NCBI GenBank assembly: GCA_017551645.1
Contig: JAFZLE010000008.1
Coordinates: 1 to 5,204 of the forward strand
Length of the DNA stretch: 5,204 bases
Source: Clostridia bacterium
GTDB taxonomy: Bacteria; Bacillota; Clostridia; Christensenellales; Aristaeellaceae
Direction of reading: 5' to 3'
Part shown: piece after piece, positions 1 to 5,168 of the stretch
Layout of the letters: each line of letters starts with the position of its first letter
Position numbering within the stretch: the first letter of the stretch is position 1
Translations under genes and position numbers: made by a program
Notes under the pieces: model-generated
What the model was told of the DNA's origin: nothing
What the model saw: only the letters and a program-made list of their open reading frames with translations
Databases searched by the model: none

Positions 1-25
1 CCACCGTGCCTGTGGGTAAGGGTAC

Positions 26-56
26 GGATTGCCACGGGCTTCGCCCTCGCAATGAC
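26..56. repeat. Dispersed palindromic repeat, element A (left copy)
   Basis: This is an imperfect hairpin with outer arms ATTGC (28-32) and GCAAT (49-53), inner arms GGGC (36-39) and GCCC (43-46) and a TTC loop. A second copy with the same outer parts (ATTGCCAC and TCGCAATGAC) but different inner arms lies at 5169-5204. It is intergenic, beyond the terminator of the beta-helix gene. From memory, palindromes of the GTCATTGCGA...GCAATCC type occur between genes in many unrelated bacteria. Its function is unknown. The DNA on either side of it (1-25 and 57-72) shows nothing I recognise. Confidence 0.75.
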
Positions 57-72
57 GCGGGGATGGGAACGA

Positions 73-95
73 GGAGGCGTAGACGCCTCCGCTAC
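73..95 (-). repeat. Dispersed hairpin repeat, element B (left copy, inverted)
   Basis: A 23-bp unit with a perfect 7-bp stem, GGAGGCG (73-79) and CGCCTCC (84-90), a TAGA loop, and a GCTAC tail (91-95). Its reverse complement matches the unit at 5115-5137 at 21 of 23 positions, and the two mismatches are partners in the stem (A-T here, C-G there). There is no T tract next to it, so it is not a typical intrinsic terminator. It lies 12 bp beyond the T tract of the terminator at 108-137. Confidence 0.75.
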
Positions 96-107
96 GGTGC
101 GCGGGGA

Positions 108-137
108 CAGAAAACCGCCGGGGAGGTTCCCCGGCGG
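108..137 (-). terminator. Rho-independent terminator of the beta-helix protein gene
   Basis: Read on the minus strand, CCGCCGGGG (137-129) pairs perfectly with CCCCGGCGG (123-115) across a 5-nt loop, followed by TTTTCTG (114-108). The stem begins 12 nt after the stop codon of the gene ending at 150. The T run is short, but the 9-bp all-GC stem is very stable. Wider flanks AAAACCG (111-117) and CGGTTTT (141-147) are also complementary, so weak action on opposite-strand transcripts is possible. The sequence is nearly the same as the terminator at 1823-1851. Confidence 0.88.
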
Positions 138-149
138 CTGCGGTTTTGT

Positions 150-1694
150 TTAAGCTGTATAGAGTTCGCCGTTTATGTAGAGGCTGAAACCGTTTAAGTC
201 GATCCGGGAAGCGTCCGTGTCGAGCTCGCTTATATAGCTGTCCGCGGTCAGCGTCCACAGGGAATCGGCGTCTACGCTCACCTTTACGCTGCCGGCGGTC
301 TCGGACACCGTTTCGCCTTTCGCGTTGGTGACAGAGCCGTCCACGCAGCCGGTGAAGCAGGAGCCGTTCGTCAGGTTTATGGTGAGGGACGAGTTTTCGC
401 CCACCAGCGCCGCGCCTTCAAGTACCTGGCCGTCGGCGTTAAGGACCGCTTTATTGTCCGCGCCGCTCCAGCCGTCGTCGCACACGGAGATGAGCACGCC
501 GCTGCCTTCGTTTACCAGGGTCACGCCCGACAGCGTGATCACCGCGCTGGTGTTGGTCACGTGGAACATGTGGCCGCTCAGGCTGGTCAGGCTGCCTCCC
601 GTCATGGTGAAGGAGGAGGTGCCGCTGTCCGCGTCGCCGCTCATGGACTGGTAGATCATCACGCTGTCCAGGAAGGTGGCGTGGCCGTTAAGGCCGGTGT
701 TGGAGGCGGTCAGGTCGCAGTTGATGAGGGTGACGGAGTTTTTGCCCTCTATGCACACGCCTTCGGACACGAGGCTCGTAAGGGAGGCGTTTTCCACGGT
801 CACGGAGGCGGTGGAGTATATGGCGGGGGAGCCCGTGCCGCCCGTGGTGTAGCTTCCGCCGTTTACGTACACCGTGCCGCCGCCCCTGTCGGTGCGGATG
901 GCCGCGGAGGAGCGCCCGGAGGTGGTCACGGTCAGGTCATAGGCGTTGGTCACGCCGCCCCCCGTGGTCATTATGCCGCCCGAGCCGTCGCCGGAGGTGG
1001 TGATGACGGTGTTTGAGACGGTCAGGGTGGTGCCGTCGCCCTCCGCGCCGTTTCTGCCGCCGTTGCCGCCGTAGCAGAATATGCCGTTGGCGCCGTTGGC
1101 GTCGGAGGTGACGCTGCCGCCGTCTATGGTCACGTCCGCGCCGCCCATTACGAGCACCGCCGCGTTAAGGCCGTAAAAGCTGCAGTTGTCGCCGCCGTCT
1201 GAGGAGCCGGTCTTGCTTACGCTTATGTCCGTAAGGCTGACGCTGCCTTCCGTGTCGACGATCAGCGCGCTGACGCCGCTCGTATCGCTTGAATAGGTCT
1301 CGCCGCTTATCCCGGCGCTTTCGCTGACAGTGGCGGAAGCGGCGTACTCAAACGACGCCGTACCGCCGCCGGGAGGGGTGCCCATGCCGCCGGAGGGTCT
1401 GTCGGGGGGATTGCCCATGCCGCCGGAGGGCATGTCCGGGGGATTTCCCATGTTTCCGGAAGGTATGTCGGGCGGGGTGCCCATGTTTCCGGAAGGCATG
1501 TCAGGCGGGTTGCCCATGTTTCCGGAGGGCTTGTCGGGCGGGGTGCCCATGTTTCCAGAGGGTCTGTCGGGAGGATTTCCCATGTTTCCGGAGGGTCTTT
1601 CGGGAGGCGCGCCCGCGCCGCCGTCCGCCAGCGCGCCCACGCAGAAAGTGAGCGCGAAAACGACGATCATAAATATGGATATCAGTTTTTTCAT
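150..1694 (-). CDS. Secreted protein with Pro/Gly tandem repeats and a right-handed beta-helix-like domain
   Basis: The predicted protein has 514 residues. Residues 1-23 form a signal peptide (MKK, hydrophobic core, then ALA before Asp24). Residues 30-106 are seven 11-residue repeats of the form PPDxPSGNMGN/T, ending in PPGGG, probably an extended stalk. From about 120 to 445 come roughly 22-24-residue Gly/Ser/Thr/Val-rich rungs such as ADVTIDGGSVTS, TTLTVSNTVITTSG and SSFTMTGGSLTS, the usual look of a right-handed parallel beta-helix. The tail (475-514) is a conserved-looking cap ending ISELDTDASRIDLNGFSLYI. No LPXTG, SLH, membrane anchor or catalytic motif is visible, so it is probably released or loosely held at the surface. 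I chose the start at 1694 over the in-frame ATG at 1760 because an AAAGGAG site lies 10 nt upstream and the signal peptide begins there; the upstream stretch overlaps its own -10 box. It has its own promoter and terminator. Adhesion, polysaccharide binding or wall architecture are guesses; the substrate is unknown. Confidence 0.85.
   Translation of the reverse strand: MKKLISIFMIVVFALTFCVGALADGGAGAPPERPSGNMGNPPDRPSGNMGTPPDKPSGNMGNPPDMPSGNMGTPPDIPSGNMGNPPDMPSGGMGNPPDRPSGGMGTPPGGGTASFEYAASATVSESAGISGETYSSDTSGVSALIVDTEGSVSLTDISVSKTGSSDGGDNCSFYGLNAAVLVMGGADVTIDGGSVTSDANGANGIFCYGGNGGRNGAEGDGTTLTVSNTVITTSGDGSGGIMTTGGGVTNAYDLTVTTSGRSSAAIRTDRGGGTVYVNGGSYTTGGTGSPAIYSTASVTVENASLTSLVSEGVCIEGKNSVTLINCDLTASNTGLNGHATFLDSVMIYQSMSGDADSGTSSFTMTGGSLTSLSGHMFHVTNTSAVITLSGVTLVNEGSGVLISVCDDGWSGADNKAVLNADGQVLEGAALVGENSSLTINLTNGSCFTGCVDGSVTNAKGETVSETAGSVKVSVDADSLWTLTADSYISELDTDASRIDLNGFSLYINGELYTA
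1377..1607 (-). repeat. Seven tandem 33-bp coding repeats (PPDxPSGNMGN/T)
   Basis: There are exactly seven in-frame 33-bp units encoding residues 30-106 of the beta-helix protein. The fourth residue varies (Arg, Arg, Lys, Met, Ile, Met, Arg) and the last alternates Asn, Thr, Asn, Thr, Asn, Asn, Thr. The final two units replace SGNMG by SGGMG and begin with CCC codons; units 1-2 begin CCT CCC and units 3-5 begin CCG. This pairing suggests growth by 66-bp dimers with one unit lost. The protein segment is Pro/Gly-rich with no predicted fold, suited to a stalk or wall-spanning linker. Copy number could vary between strains. Confidence 0.93.
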
Positions 1695-1704
1695 TCGTTT
1701 ATTT

Positions 1705-1711
1705 CTCCTTT
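1705..1711 (-). promoter_or_regulatory. Ribosome binding site for the beta-helix protein gene
   Basis: AAAGGAG on the minus strand, 10 nt before the ATG at 1694. It decides the start in favour of the signal-peptide methionine over the ATG at 1760, which lies upstream of the predicted transcription start. Confidence 0.85.
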
Positions 1712-1746
1712 GGTGTCTTGCCGGACGTTTACTTCCGACGCTTATG

Positions 1747-1775
1747 ATTATACCCGGCAACCTAAAGCGAAACTA
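1747..1775 (-). promoter_or_regulatory. Sigma-A-type promoter of the beta-helix protein gene, weak -35
   Basis: A perfect TATAAT -10 box lies at 1752-1747 on the minus strand. At 17-bp spacing the -35 position (1775-1770) reads TAGTTT, a poor match to TTGACA, and there is no TG extension of the -10. The expected transcription start is near 1740, giving a leader of about 45 nt. A good -10 with a poor -35 is typical of promoters that need an activator; see the direct repeat at 1774-1792. Confidence 0.7.
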
Positions 1776-1792
1776 AATGAAATGTTAAATGA
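1774..1792 (-). promoter_or_regulatory. Direct repeat TCATTTA-N5-TCATTTA, possible activator site
   Basis: On the minus strand two identical 7-mers TCATTTA (1792-1786 and 1780-1774) are separated by 5 bp, a 12-bp period close to one helical turn, just upstream of and touching the -35 position. Response regulators of the OmpR/PhoB family bind 7-bp direct repeats spaced about one turn apart at such positions. The stretch is AT-rich in a GC-rich region, so an UP-like element or chance are alternatives. No regulator gene is in the window. Confidence 0.4.
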
Positions 1793-1822
1793 TGGTCACC
1801 CGCGGTCCGGGACGGTGAGGCG

Positions 1823-1851
1823 AAAAAACCGCCGGGGATATTTCCCGGCGG
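1823..1851 (-). terminator. Rho-independent terminator of the pepV / WG-repeat operon
   Basis: On the minus strand CCGCCGGG (1851-1844) pairs with CCCGGCGG (1836-1829) over a 7-nt AT-rich loop and is followed directly by six T (1828-1823). It begins 18 nt after the stop codon of the gene ending at 1870. It separates that gene from the promoter of the next gene, so the beta-helix gene should be a separate unit. Confidence 0.93.
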
Positions 1852-1869
1852 CTGTGTGGTTCGGCGCGG

Positions 1870-3606
1870 TCACGGCGCGAGCCTGAATATCCTGTTCATG
1901 GCACGGCTGCCCACCGCGCCGAAGATCGTGACATGCCCGCCGGAAATGTCCCTGAAATAGCCCGCTTCGGAGGCGGGGCACAGGTAACGCACGTAATTGC
2001 CCTGCACGTCGTACACGGCGCACTCGGTGTCCGTGAGCGCCACGAAATACCCGTCCGACACCCGGGATGAGGTCTTCGTTGCCCGGAAGGGTTCGAACTG
2101 CACTTCGCCCGTATCGTCTATGACGGTCACGTAAGTGTTGCCGTCAGCGCCGACGATCAGGATCAGCGCGTAGCCCTCGTTGAACACGGAACCGTCCATC
2201 TTAAGGGAGGGATAGGGCTCGATCTCTATCACGCGTTCCATGTTTATGTTGTAGTACGCGTGGTCGTGATAGTACAGATCATTGGGCATCATGCGGTCCC
2301 AGTGGCAGTAACAGAACTTCGCGCGGAAGCGGTCGATGTCCCGGCCTATCTCTCTTCTGAACTCGCTGGCGTATTCAAAGCTGTCCGCATCCGAGCGTAC
2401 ATTCTGAATGTAATAGGTCCCGTCGTGACAGGAAAGCACTTTGCCGCCATAGCAGTCGCTGAGCAGCTTGCCGCCTTTAAGCTGGACGACCCTGTTTTCC
2501 GCGGGCAGGTAGACCTTGCCGCCCGTCAGGTAGTACGCGCCTTCGCCTATGTACCTGGGGTATCCGTCGCCGGGGTCGCCGTCGCTGCCGCTGCCGTAAC
2601 CAGCGCCGTATTTGCCGGGCAGGCCGCGCGCGCCGGAAAACAGGCTCTTCCAGCTGGAAAGCAGATTATCGCCCACGCCGTCGTAGCTTTTGAACGGGTC
2701 GACGACGTTGCCGTACATATCTATGGTACCCAGCCTGCACACTATCCCCTCCAGGCCGGACTCGCGGCGCAGCACCACGAATTTGCCCCCGCCCGAGCAT
2801 ATGATATGCTCCTCGGAGTCTGTGCGGGAGGTTTTAGAATAGGAGGTGGCGTAGCACTCGCTGCCGCGGCTGTCCAAGATGACCTCATGTGTCATTACGG
2901 GCGACGACTGGGCGTAACAGCCCACGTTATAATCGGCGTTTGGGTAATAGACCGCGTTGTCGGAGATAACGGCGAATGCCGCGCCGTCTTCGAAGGGGGA
3001 AACGTACCACACGGGTCCGGTCAGGCTGAACAACCGGCCCCCGTCGGTGTGGACCGCCGCGGTAATAAGCTCTTTGCTCTCCATGTACTGCACCCAGCCG
3101 ATGCCGTCAGAGAAGGGCGCCATGCCCACCACGCAGGTGCCGTCAAGGTTCAGAAACACTTCGGGCTCTTCGTAATACCACTCTTCACCGTCCCACTCTT
3201 CGTCCTCAGCCGGGACGCACAGATACACGCCGCCTCCAAACACGTCTGCCCCCGCCTCGTCCGTTTCGGCGGACAGCAGGAACGCGCCGCCCAGAGGCTC
3301 CAGTATGAAGGTCACGGCATTGTCTTCGTCAACGAAACGCTGGGTGTCGGCGTACTCGTCGTCCCCTGTCCAGAAGGCGTAAAAGTCGCCCGCGCCGGTG
3401 ATGAACAGGCTGAGGATATAGCCGTCGTCTATGTCGTAAATGAGCTCGACGGAAGAATACTCATCCTCCTCCGCCTGCCAGGTGCCTATGAACTCCCACA
3501 GCGGGTGCGCGCCGATGCCTTCGTATTCTTCAGCTGCCGCGTACGGCGCCGAAAAAGCGAAGCACGCGAGCAGTGCGCACATAAGGAGGGAAAGGTATCT
3601 TTTCAT
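1870..3606 (-). CDS. Exported acidic protein with WG-like repeats, function unknown
   Basis: The predicted protein has 578 residues. Residues 1-25 are a signal peptide (MKR, hydrophobic core, AAA before Glu26). A Cys15 after LLA weakly resembles a lipobox, but the later AAA cleavage site fits better. Residues 34-131 open with a GTWQ motif and look like a small beta-barrel-type domain. Residues 134-149 are strongly acidic (EDEEWDGEEWYYEEPE). Later segments resemble degenerate WG or propeller-like repeats: PFSDGIGWVQ (164-173), PFEDGAAFAVIS (204-215), FNEGYALI followed by VTVIDDTGEVQFEPF (475-507), and VSDGYFVAL with VYDVQGNYVRY (516-541). About ten cysteines remain in the mature chain, many for an exported Firmicute protein. 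No catalytic motif is visible. I chose the ATG at 3606 because AAGGGGTG lies 6 nt upstream and the signal peptide starts there. It follows pepV by 47 bp with no promoter or terminator visible between, so co-transcription is likely. Related families are mostly annotated only as WG repeat-containing. Confidence 0.8.
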   Translation of the reverse strand: MKRYLSLLMCALLACFAFSAPYAAAEEYEGIGAHPLWEFIGTWQAEEDEYSSVELIYDIDDGYILSLFITGAGDFYAFWTGDDEYADTQRFVDEDNAVTFILEPLGGAFLLSAETDEAGADVFGGGVYLCVPAEDEEWDGEEWYYEEPEVFLNLDGTCVVGMAPFSDGIGWVQYMESKELITAAVHTDGGRLFSLTGPVWYVSPFEDGAAFAVISDNAVYYPNADYNVGCYAQSSPVMTHEVILDSRGSECYATSYSKTSRTDSEEHIICSGGGKFVVLRRESGLEGIVCRLGTIDMYGNVVDPFKSYDGVGDNLLSSWKSLFSGARGLPGKYGAGYGSGSDGDPGDGYPRYIGEGAYYLTGGKVYLPAENRVVQLKGGKLLSDCYGGKVLSCHDGTYYIQNVRSDADSFEYASEFRREIGRDIDRFRAKFCYCHWDRMMPNDLYYHDHAYYNINMERVIEIEPYPSLKMDGSVFNEGYALILIVGADGNTYVTVIDDTGEVQFEPFRATKTSSRVSDGYFVALTDTECAVYDVQGNYVRYLCPASEAGYFRDISGGHVTIFGAVGSRAMNRIFRLAP

Positions 3607-3612
3607 AAAAGG

Positions 3613-3620
3613 CACCCCTT
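3613..3620 (-). promoter_or_regulatory. Ribosome binding site for the WG-repeat-like protein gene
   Basis: AAGGGGTG on the minus strand, 6 nt before the ATG at 3606. It resembles the AAGGAGGTG consensus with one base missing. It lies inside the codons that would follow an alternative in-frame ATG at 3627, which supports the 3606 start. Confidence 0.75.
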
Positions 3621-3631
3621 TCGGCATTGAT

Positions 3632-3641
3632 CGGTATACCG
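3632..3641. other. Short perfect palindrome between pepV and the WG-repeat gene
   Basis: CGGTATACCG is a perfect 10-bp palindrome in the middle of the 47-bp gap, with further near-symmetric GATC bases around it (GATCA before and ATC after on the minus strand). It could be a small operator or a weak mRNA hairpin influencing the downstream gene. It lacks a loop for a stable hairpin and a T tract, so it is not a terminator. Chance is a serious alternative. Confidence 0.3.
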
Positions 3642-3653
3642 TGATCCTGCGTT

Positions 3654-5039
3654 TCAGCAGGCGAGTTTCATCACCGCCAGCGCGTAGATCTTCGCGGCGG
3701 TCATGAGCTTGTCCAGGTCCATGAACTCGTCGGGCACGTGGCACAGGTCCTCCTCCCCGGGGAAGCAGGGGCCGAAGGCCACGCAGCCGGGCATCATGCG
3801 GGAATAGGTGCCGCCGCCGATGGAGAAGGCGTAGCCCTGCTGCCCGGTGACCTCGGTGTAGGCGGAAAGCAGGCCCTGCACCTCGCGGCTGGCGGCGTCC
3901 ACGTGGTAGGCGGGGGCGTGGTGCAGCAGGCTGACCGCCACGCCGCTGTGCTCGAACGCCATGACCGTGGCGGCGGAGATCTTATTGACGTCCGCGGTCT
4001 CGGGCACGCGCATGTCCAGGGTGGCGGAGAGCAGGCCGTTTTCGTACCTCAGGCAGCCGAAGTTGCAGGTAAGGCGACCGCTTAATTCGTCCTCGCACGC
4101 CGCGCCCAGGCTCTCGCCGAAGCCTTCCAGCCCCAGTTTTTCCGCCATGGCTTTGATCGCGGGCTTGAGCTCGCCGCCCACGCCCAGTATCACGAACACC
4201 TTCATCAGCATGCCCGCCGCGTTCTTGCCCAGCTGGGGCATGCTGGCGTGGGCGCCCTGTCCGATCACGGAGAGCTTAACGTTTTCGCCCGCGTCCTCAA
4301 GGCGGATGTCCCAGCCCGTCTCGGCTTTCGCGGCTTCGACGTCCTTCGCGAAGGCGGCTTTGTCGGAAACTTTAAGCACCGCCTCGGCGATGCCGGGCAC
4401 CATGTTCATGCGGTCGCCCGCGTAGATGCTGACCAGCTCCTTGCCGTCGCCCGCCGCCAGCAGCTTATAGTTCACGTGGCCCTTTTCCAGGTTGATCACG
4501 GGGAATTCCGCGTCGGGGGAGAAGCCGTAGTCGGGCATCTTCTCGTGGGCGGCGAAGTACCTTAAGTCGCTCATGCCCGTCTCCTCGTCGCAGCCGAAGA
4601 TCAGCTGCACGCCGTGTTTGAAGGGGATGCCCGCGTCCATTATCGCCTTTACCGCGTACAGGCACGCCACCGCTGAGCCCTTGTCGTCCACGCTGCCGCG
4701 CCCGTACAGGCGGTTTCCGTCCACCACGCCGCCGTAGGGGGGATAGGTCCAGCCGTCGCCCTCGGGCACCACGTCCAGGTGGCACAGGATGCCCATGGTC
4801 TTTTCGCCGCTGCCCACGCCCGCGCGCATGGCGTAGCCGTCCACGTCCTTTACGTCGAAGCCCAGCTTTTTCGCGTCCTCCAGCGCCGTGTCCAGCATCT
4901 TCCTTACGTCGGGGCCGAAGGGCGCGCCGGGCACGTCGCTTTTGGTGCCCACGCTCTTGGCCTGTACCCACCTTTGCAGGGTGGAGGTGATGGCGGGGCG
5001 GTAGGAGTCGAGTATCTGAAACACACGTTGCTTATCCAT
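3654..5039 (-). CDS. pepV: PepV-type dipeptidase (M20 family metallopeptidase, Sapep-like)
   Basis: The 461-residue protein is close to the roughly 470 usual for PepV, a two-zinc cytoplasmic dipeptidase that cleaves a broad range of dipeptides at the end of peptide breakdown. The family's active-site residues are all present in order: His87 and Asp89 (CHLDVVPEGDGW), Asp119 (GRGSVDDKGS), the Glu152-Glu153 pair (GCDEETGMSD), Asp176 (SPDAEFP) and a C-terminal His434 (LCHVPDEF). The inserted lid domain, about 185-380, contains Asn212 (MNMVP), His264 (GAHAS) and Arg344 (DMRVPE), matching family substrate-binding positions. No signal peptide or membrane segment is seen. The start at 5039 has AAAGGAG 9 nt upstream (5055-5049) and a near-consensus promoter. 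It is the first gene of a probable two-gene operon with the exported WG-repeat-like protein. Exact substrate preference cannot be read from sequence; related M20 enzymes include carnosine-type dipeptidases and succinyl-diaminopimelate desuccinylase, but motif spacing and length favour PepV. Confidence 0.95.
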   Translation of the reverse strand: MDKQRVFQILDSYRPAITSTLQRWVQAKSVGTKSDVPGAPFGPDVRKMLDTALEDAKKLGFDVKDVDGYAMRAGVGSGEKTMGILCHLDVVPEGDGWTYPPYGGVVDGNRLYGRGSVDDKGSAVACLYAVKAIMDAGIPFKHGVQLIFGCDEETGMSDLRYFAAHEKMPDYGFSPDAEFPVINLEKGHVNYKLLAAGDGKELVSIYAGDRMNMVPGIAEAVLKVSDKAAFAKDVEAAKAETGWDIRLEDAGENVKLSVIGQGAHASMPQLGKNAAGMLMKVFVILGVGGELKPAIKAMAEKLGLEGFGESLGAACEDELSGRLTCNFGCLRYENGLLSATLDMRVPETADVNKISAATVMAFEHSGVAVSLLHHAPAYHVDAASREVQGLLSAYTEVTGQQGYAFSIGGGTYSRMMPGCVAFGPCFPGEEDLCHVPDEFMDLDKLMTAAKIYALAVMKLAC

Positions 5040-5074
5040 TATATATGTCTCCTTTGCGCGTTCGATTTGGGGAT

Positions 5075-5103
5075 ATTTTACTATCAGAGGGGGGAAATGT
5101 CAA
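5075..5103 (-). promoter_or_regulatory. Strong sigma-A-type promoter of the pepV operon
   Basis: On the minus strand a perfect TTGACA -35 box (5103-5098) is followed after exactly 17 bp by TAAAAT (5080-5075). The expected start near 5068 gives a leader of about 29 nt, containing the AAAGGAG ribosome binding site. The spacer has a C6 run. No operator-like palindrome overlaps it, so steady, fairly strong expression is likely. Confidence 0.88.
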
Positions 5104-5114
5104 TTGAGGGGGGT

Positions 5115-5137
5115 GTAGCGGCGGCGTCTACGCCGCC
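5115..5137 (+). repeat. Dispersed hairpin repeat, element B (right copy)
   Basis: GTAGC followed by a 7-bp perfect stem GGCGGCG (5120-5126) and CGCCGCC (5131-5137) around a TCTA loop. It is the inverted counterpart of the unit at 73-95, differing only at two stem positions that are paired with each other. It sits 11 bp upstream of the pepV -35 box and has no T tract. Confidence 0.75.
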
Positions 5138-5139
5138 AG

Positions 5140-5160
5140 AGTGGTTAGTGGTTAGTGGTG
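5140..5160. repeat. Three tandem 7-bp repeats (AGTGGTT)
   Basis: AGTGGTT, AGTGGTT, AGTGGTG stand head to tail between elements B and A. No matching run exists near the left copies of these elements. It could be a variable-copy spacer of the composite repeat or a short slippage product. Confidence 0.7.
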
Positions 5161-5168
5161 AGGGGGAC

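Noticed and set aside
6..197. Short plus-strand open frame of 63 codons
   Set aside because: It runs across element A, element B, a terminator and into the opposite gene, with Arg/Gly-rich nonsense composition and no ribosome binding site.
1377..1607. CRISPR-like array because of seven regular units
   Set aside because: The units abut with no spacers, have a period of exactly 11 codons and are translated in frame as a Pro/Gly stalk.
1695..1760. N-terminal extension of the beta-helix protein to the ATG at 1760
   Set aside because: It would place the start upstream of the predicted transcription start and bury the signal peptide behind 22 residues; the ATG at 1694 has AAAGGAG at the right distance.
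1330..1776. Plus-strand open frame with regular MPPEGLSGG-like repeats
   Set aside because: The periodicity comes from the 33-bp repeats of the real minus-strand gene read backwards; the frame has no start signal and covers the other gene's promoter.
1783..1788. TTAACA as the -35 box for the beta-helix gene
   Set aside because: It is about 30 bp from the TATAAT box, far beyond functional spacing; it is more likely part of the AT-rich regulatory stretch.
3562..3573. Lipoprotein signal (LLAC at residues 12-15) in the WG-repeat-like protein
   Set aside because: Leu is unusual at -2, the hydrophobic core would be cut short, and a normal signal peptidase I site (AAA before Glu26) follows. Lipidation remains possible but less likely.
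2260..3630. Long plus-strand open frame of 456 codons opposite the WG-repeat-like gene
   Set aside because: It is the antisense shadow of a GC-rich gene: no ribosome binding site, low-complexity Ala/Val/Arg/His composition, and no recognisable domain. The minus-strand frame has a signal peptide, ribosome binding site and terminator.
3632..3641. TATACC as a -10 box of a separate promoter for the WG-repeat-like gene
   Set aside because: No acceptable -35 box lies 16-18 bp upstream; the position reads as GC-rich coding sequence at the end of pepV.
3607..3744. N-terminal extension of the WG-repeat-like protein to 3744
   Set aside because: It would overlap pepV by about 90 bp and add an Arg-rich leader ahead of a clear signal peptide; the ATG at 3606 has its own ribosome binding site.
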